From Caryophanales bacterium (lineage in GTDB: Bacteria; Bacillota_I; Bacilli_A; RFN20; CAG-826), in NCBI GenBank assembly GCA_028723545.1, contig JAQYER010000002.1, forward strand, positions 1 through 24,167: 24,167 nucleotides of DNA. The letters run 5' to 3'. This document shows, piece by piece, positions 23,601-24,167 of this stretch (positions are counted from its first letter, which is position 1; each line of letters opens with the position of its first letter). The position numbers were made by a program, and so were the translations under genes. Below the pieces are notes generated by a model. The model was not told where the DNA came from. It was given only the letters and a program-made list of their open reading frames with translations, and searched no databases.

Positions 23601-23627
23601 TTAGCACTTTCGATATGAGAGTGCCAA
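23601..23627 (+). promoter_or_regulatory. CIRCE operator, downstream copy of the clpB promoter
   Basis: TTAGCACTT (23601-23609), nine bases, GAGTGCCAA (23619-23627). It starts four bases after the -10 and ends just before the AGGAGG ribosome binding site, mirroring the arrangement upstream of hrcA. Confidence 0.95.
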
Positions 23628-23644
23628 AAAAGGAGGATGTGCTT

Positions 23645-24167
23645 ATGAATAACACAAACGGAATGGAAGATTATTCAAATGATGAAAACATCTTGGAAAA
23701 ATTTGGTCGAGATGTTACAAAACAAGTCAAAGATGGAAAAATTGATCCAGTTATCGGCCGAGATGATGAAATTCGTAAGATAACAGAAATCTTAGCCAGA
23801 AAAACAAAAAACAATGTCATTCTTATCGGTGAACCTGGTGTTGGTAAAACAGCAATTATTGAAGGTTTAGCTGAAAGAATCGTTAAAGACGATGTCCCAC
23901 TATCACTAAGAAATAAAATGATTTATGAGCTTGATATGGGTGCATTGATTGCTGGGGCAAAATATCGTGGAGAATTCGAAGAAAGACTTAAAGCAGTTTT
24001 AAATAAAATTAAAGCAAGCGAAGGAAAAATTATTCTTTTCATCGATGAAATTCATTTAATTGTTGGTGCTGGTAAAACTGATGGAGCGATGGATGCATCA
24101 AATATGCTTAAGCCAATGCTTGCGCGTGGTGAAATTGATTGTATTGGTGCGACAACATTAAATGAAT
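23645..24167 (+). CDS. clpB: Chaperone ClpB, lacking the N-terminal domain; right end beyond the window
   Basis: 174 codons are visible and the frame stays open to the right edge. After a short 15-residue leader it enters directly the first AAA+ module: ILEKFGRDVTKQ (16-27), DPVIGRDDEI (34-43), Walker A GEPGVGKT (62-69), pore loop KYRGEFEERLKAVL (106-119), Walker B ILFIDE (130-135) and GAGKTDGAMDASNMLKP (141-157). The pore-loop and last segments are ClpB rather than ClpC. Full-length ClpB has about 150 more residues (the N domain) before this point. The start is firm, since AGGAGG lies eight bases before the ATG and the promoter is just upstream. ClpB pulls proteins out of aggregates with DnaK. 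Short forms without the N domain are known from Mollicutes and as internal-start products elsewhere. Confidence 0.96.
   Translation, partial: MNNTNGMEDYSNDENILEKFGRDVTKQVKDGKIDPVIGRDDEIRKITEILARKTKNNVILIGEPGVGKTAIIEGLAERIVKDDVPLSLRNKMIYELDMGALIAGAKYRGEFEERLKAVLNKIKASEGKIILFIDEIHLIVGAGKTDGAMDASNMLKPMLARGEIDCIGATTLNE

Noticed and set aside
1..24167. CRISPR arrays, insertion sequences, prophage genes, tRNA or rRNA
   Set aside because: No regularly spaced repeats, transposase motifs, phage proteins or recognisable structural RNA sequences other than the T-box leader.

Overview
The window is about 24 kb of dense, very AT-rich bacterial chromosome. It reads as a low-GC member of the Bacillota, in or near the Mollicutes-related Bacilli (Acholeplasma-, RF39-, Izemoplasma- or Erysipelotrichia-like); I cannot place it more finely by eye. 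The supporting evidence is AAGGAGG-type ribosome binding sites, a valS T-box, CIRCE/HrcA heat-shock control, ComEA/ComEC, and gene order shared with Bacillus subtilis. TGA is a stop (dinG-like gene and comEA) and tryptophan is read from TGG, so the code is standard and not the Mycoplasma code. Almost every other complete gene ends in TAA.

Layout, left to right. (1) Positions 1-119 hold the first ten codons of a leftward gene, probably hrcA, behind a sigma-A type promoter bracketed by two CIRCE operators. (2) Positions 140-4788 are a leftward cluster read as lepA > degenerate Fic/winged-helix protein > small membrane protein > hemW. (3) Positions 4822-8233 hold a leftward nuclease-helicase fusion (PD-(D/E)XK plus DinG/XPD-type) and fmt, separated by a clear terminator. 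(4) Positions 8459-10793 are rightward: an AMP-forming acyl ligase fused to a carrier domain, then rpsT. (5) Positions 10845-14401 are a leftward comEA-comEC-holA unit, convergent with rpsT on a shared bidirectional terminator. (6) Positions 14533-17360 hold valS with its own promoter and T-box leader. (7) Positions 17380-23491 are leftward: mscS-type channel > TPR-like hypothetical > tig > lon > ysxC. (8) Positions 23556-24167 hold a second promoter bracketed by two CIRCE operators, driving the start of a rightward clpB that lacks the N-terminal domain.

The window joins two blocks familiar from B. subtilis: comEA-comEC-holA / rpsT / lepA-hemW-hrcA, and tig-lon-ysxC-valS. The sporulation genes gpr and spoIIP, which lie between rpsT and lepA in Bacillus, are absent. 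In their place are the acyl ligase, fmt and the nuclease-helicase. clpX and lonB are also absent between tig and lon.

Functionally the region is mostly protein quality control (trigger factor, Lon, ClpB, HrcA), translation (LepA, ValS, S20, YsxC, Fmt) and DNA handling (HolA, ComEA/EC, DinG-like). I see no CRISPR array, insertion sequence, prophage, tRNA or rRNA. The points most worth a second look are the two near-identical double-CIRCE promoters, the Fic-like protein with a destroyed active site and a palindrome over its promoter, three genes that appear to be leaderless, the ligase-carrier fusion, and a DEAN instead of DEAH motif in the nuclease-helicase.
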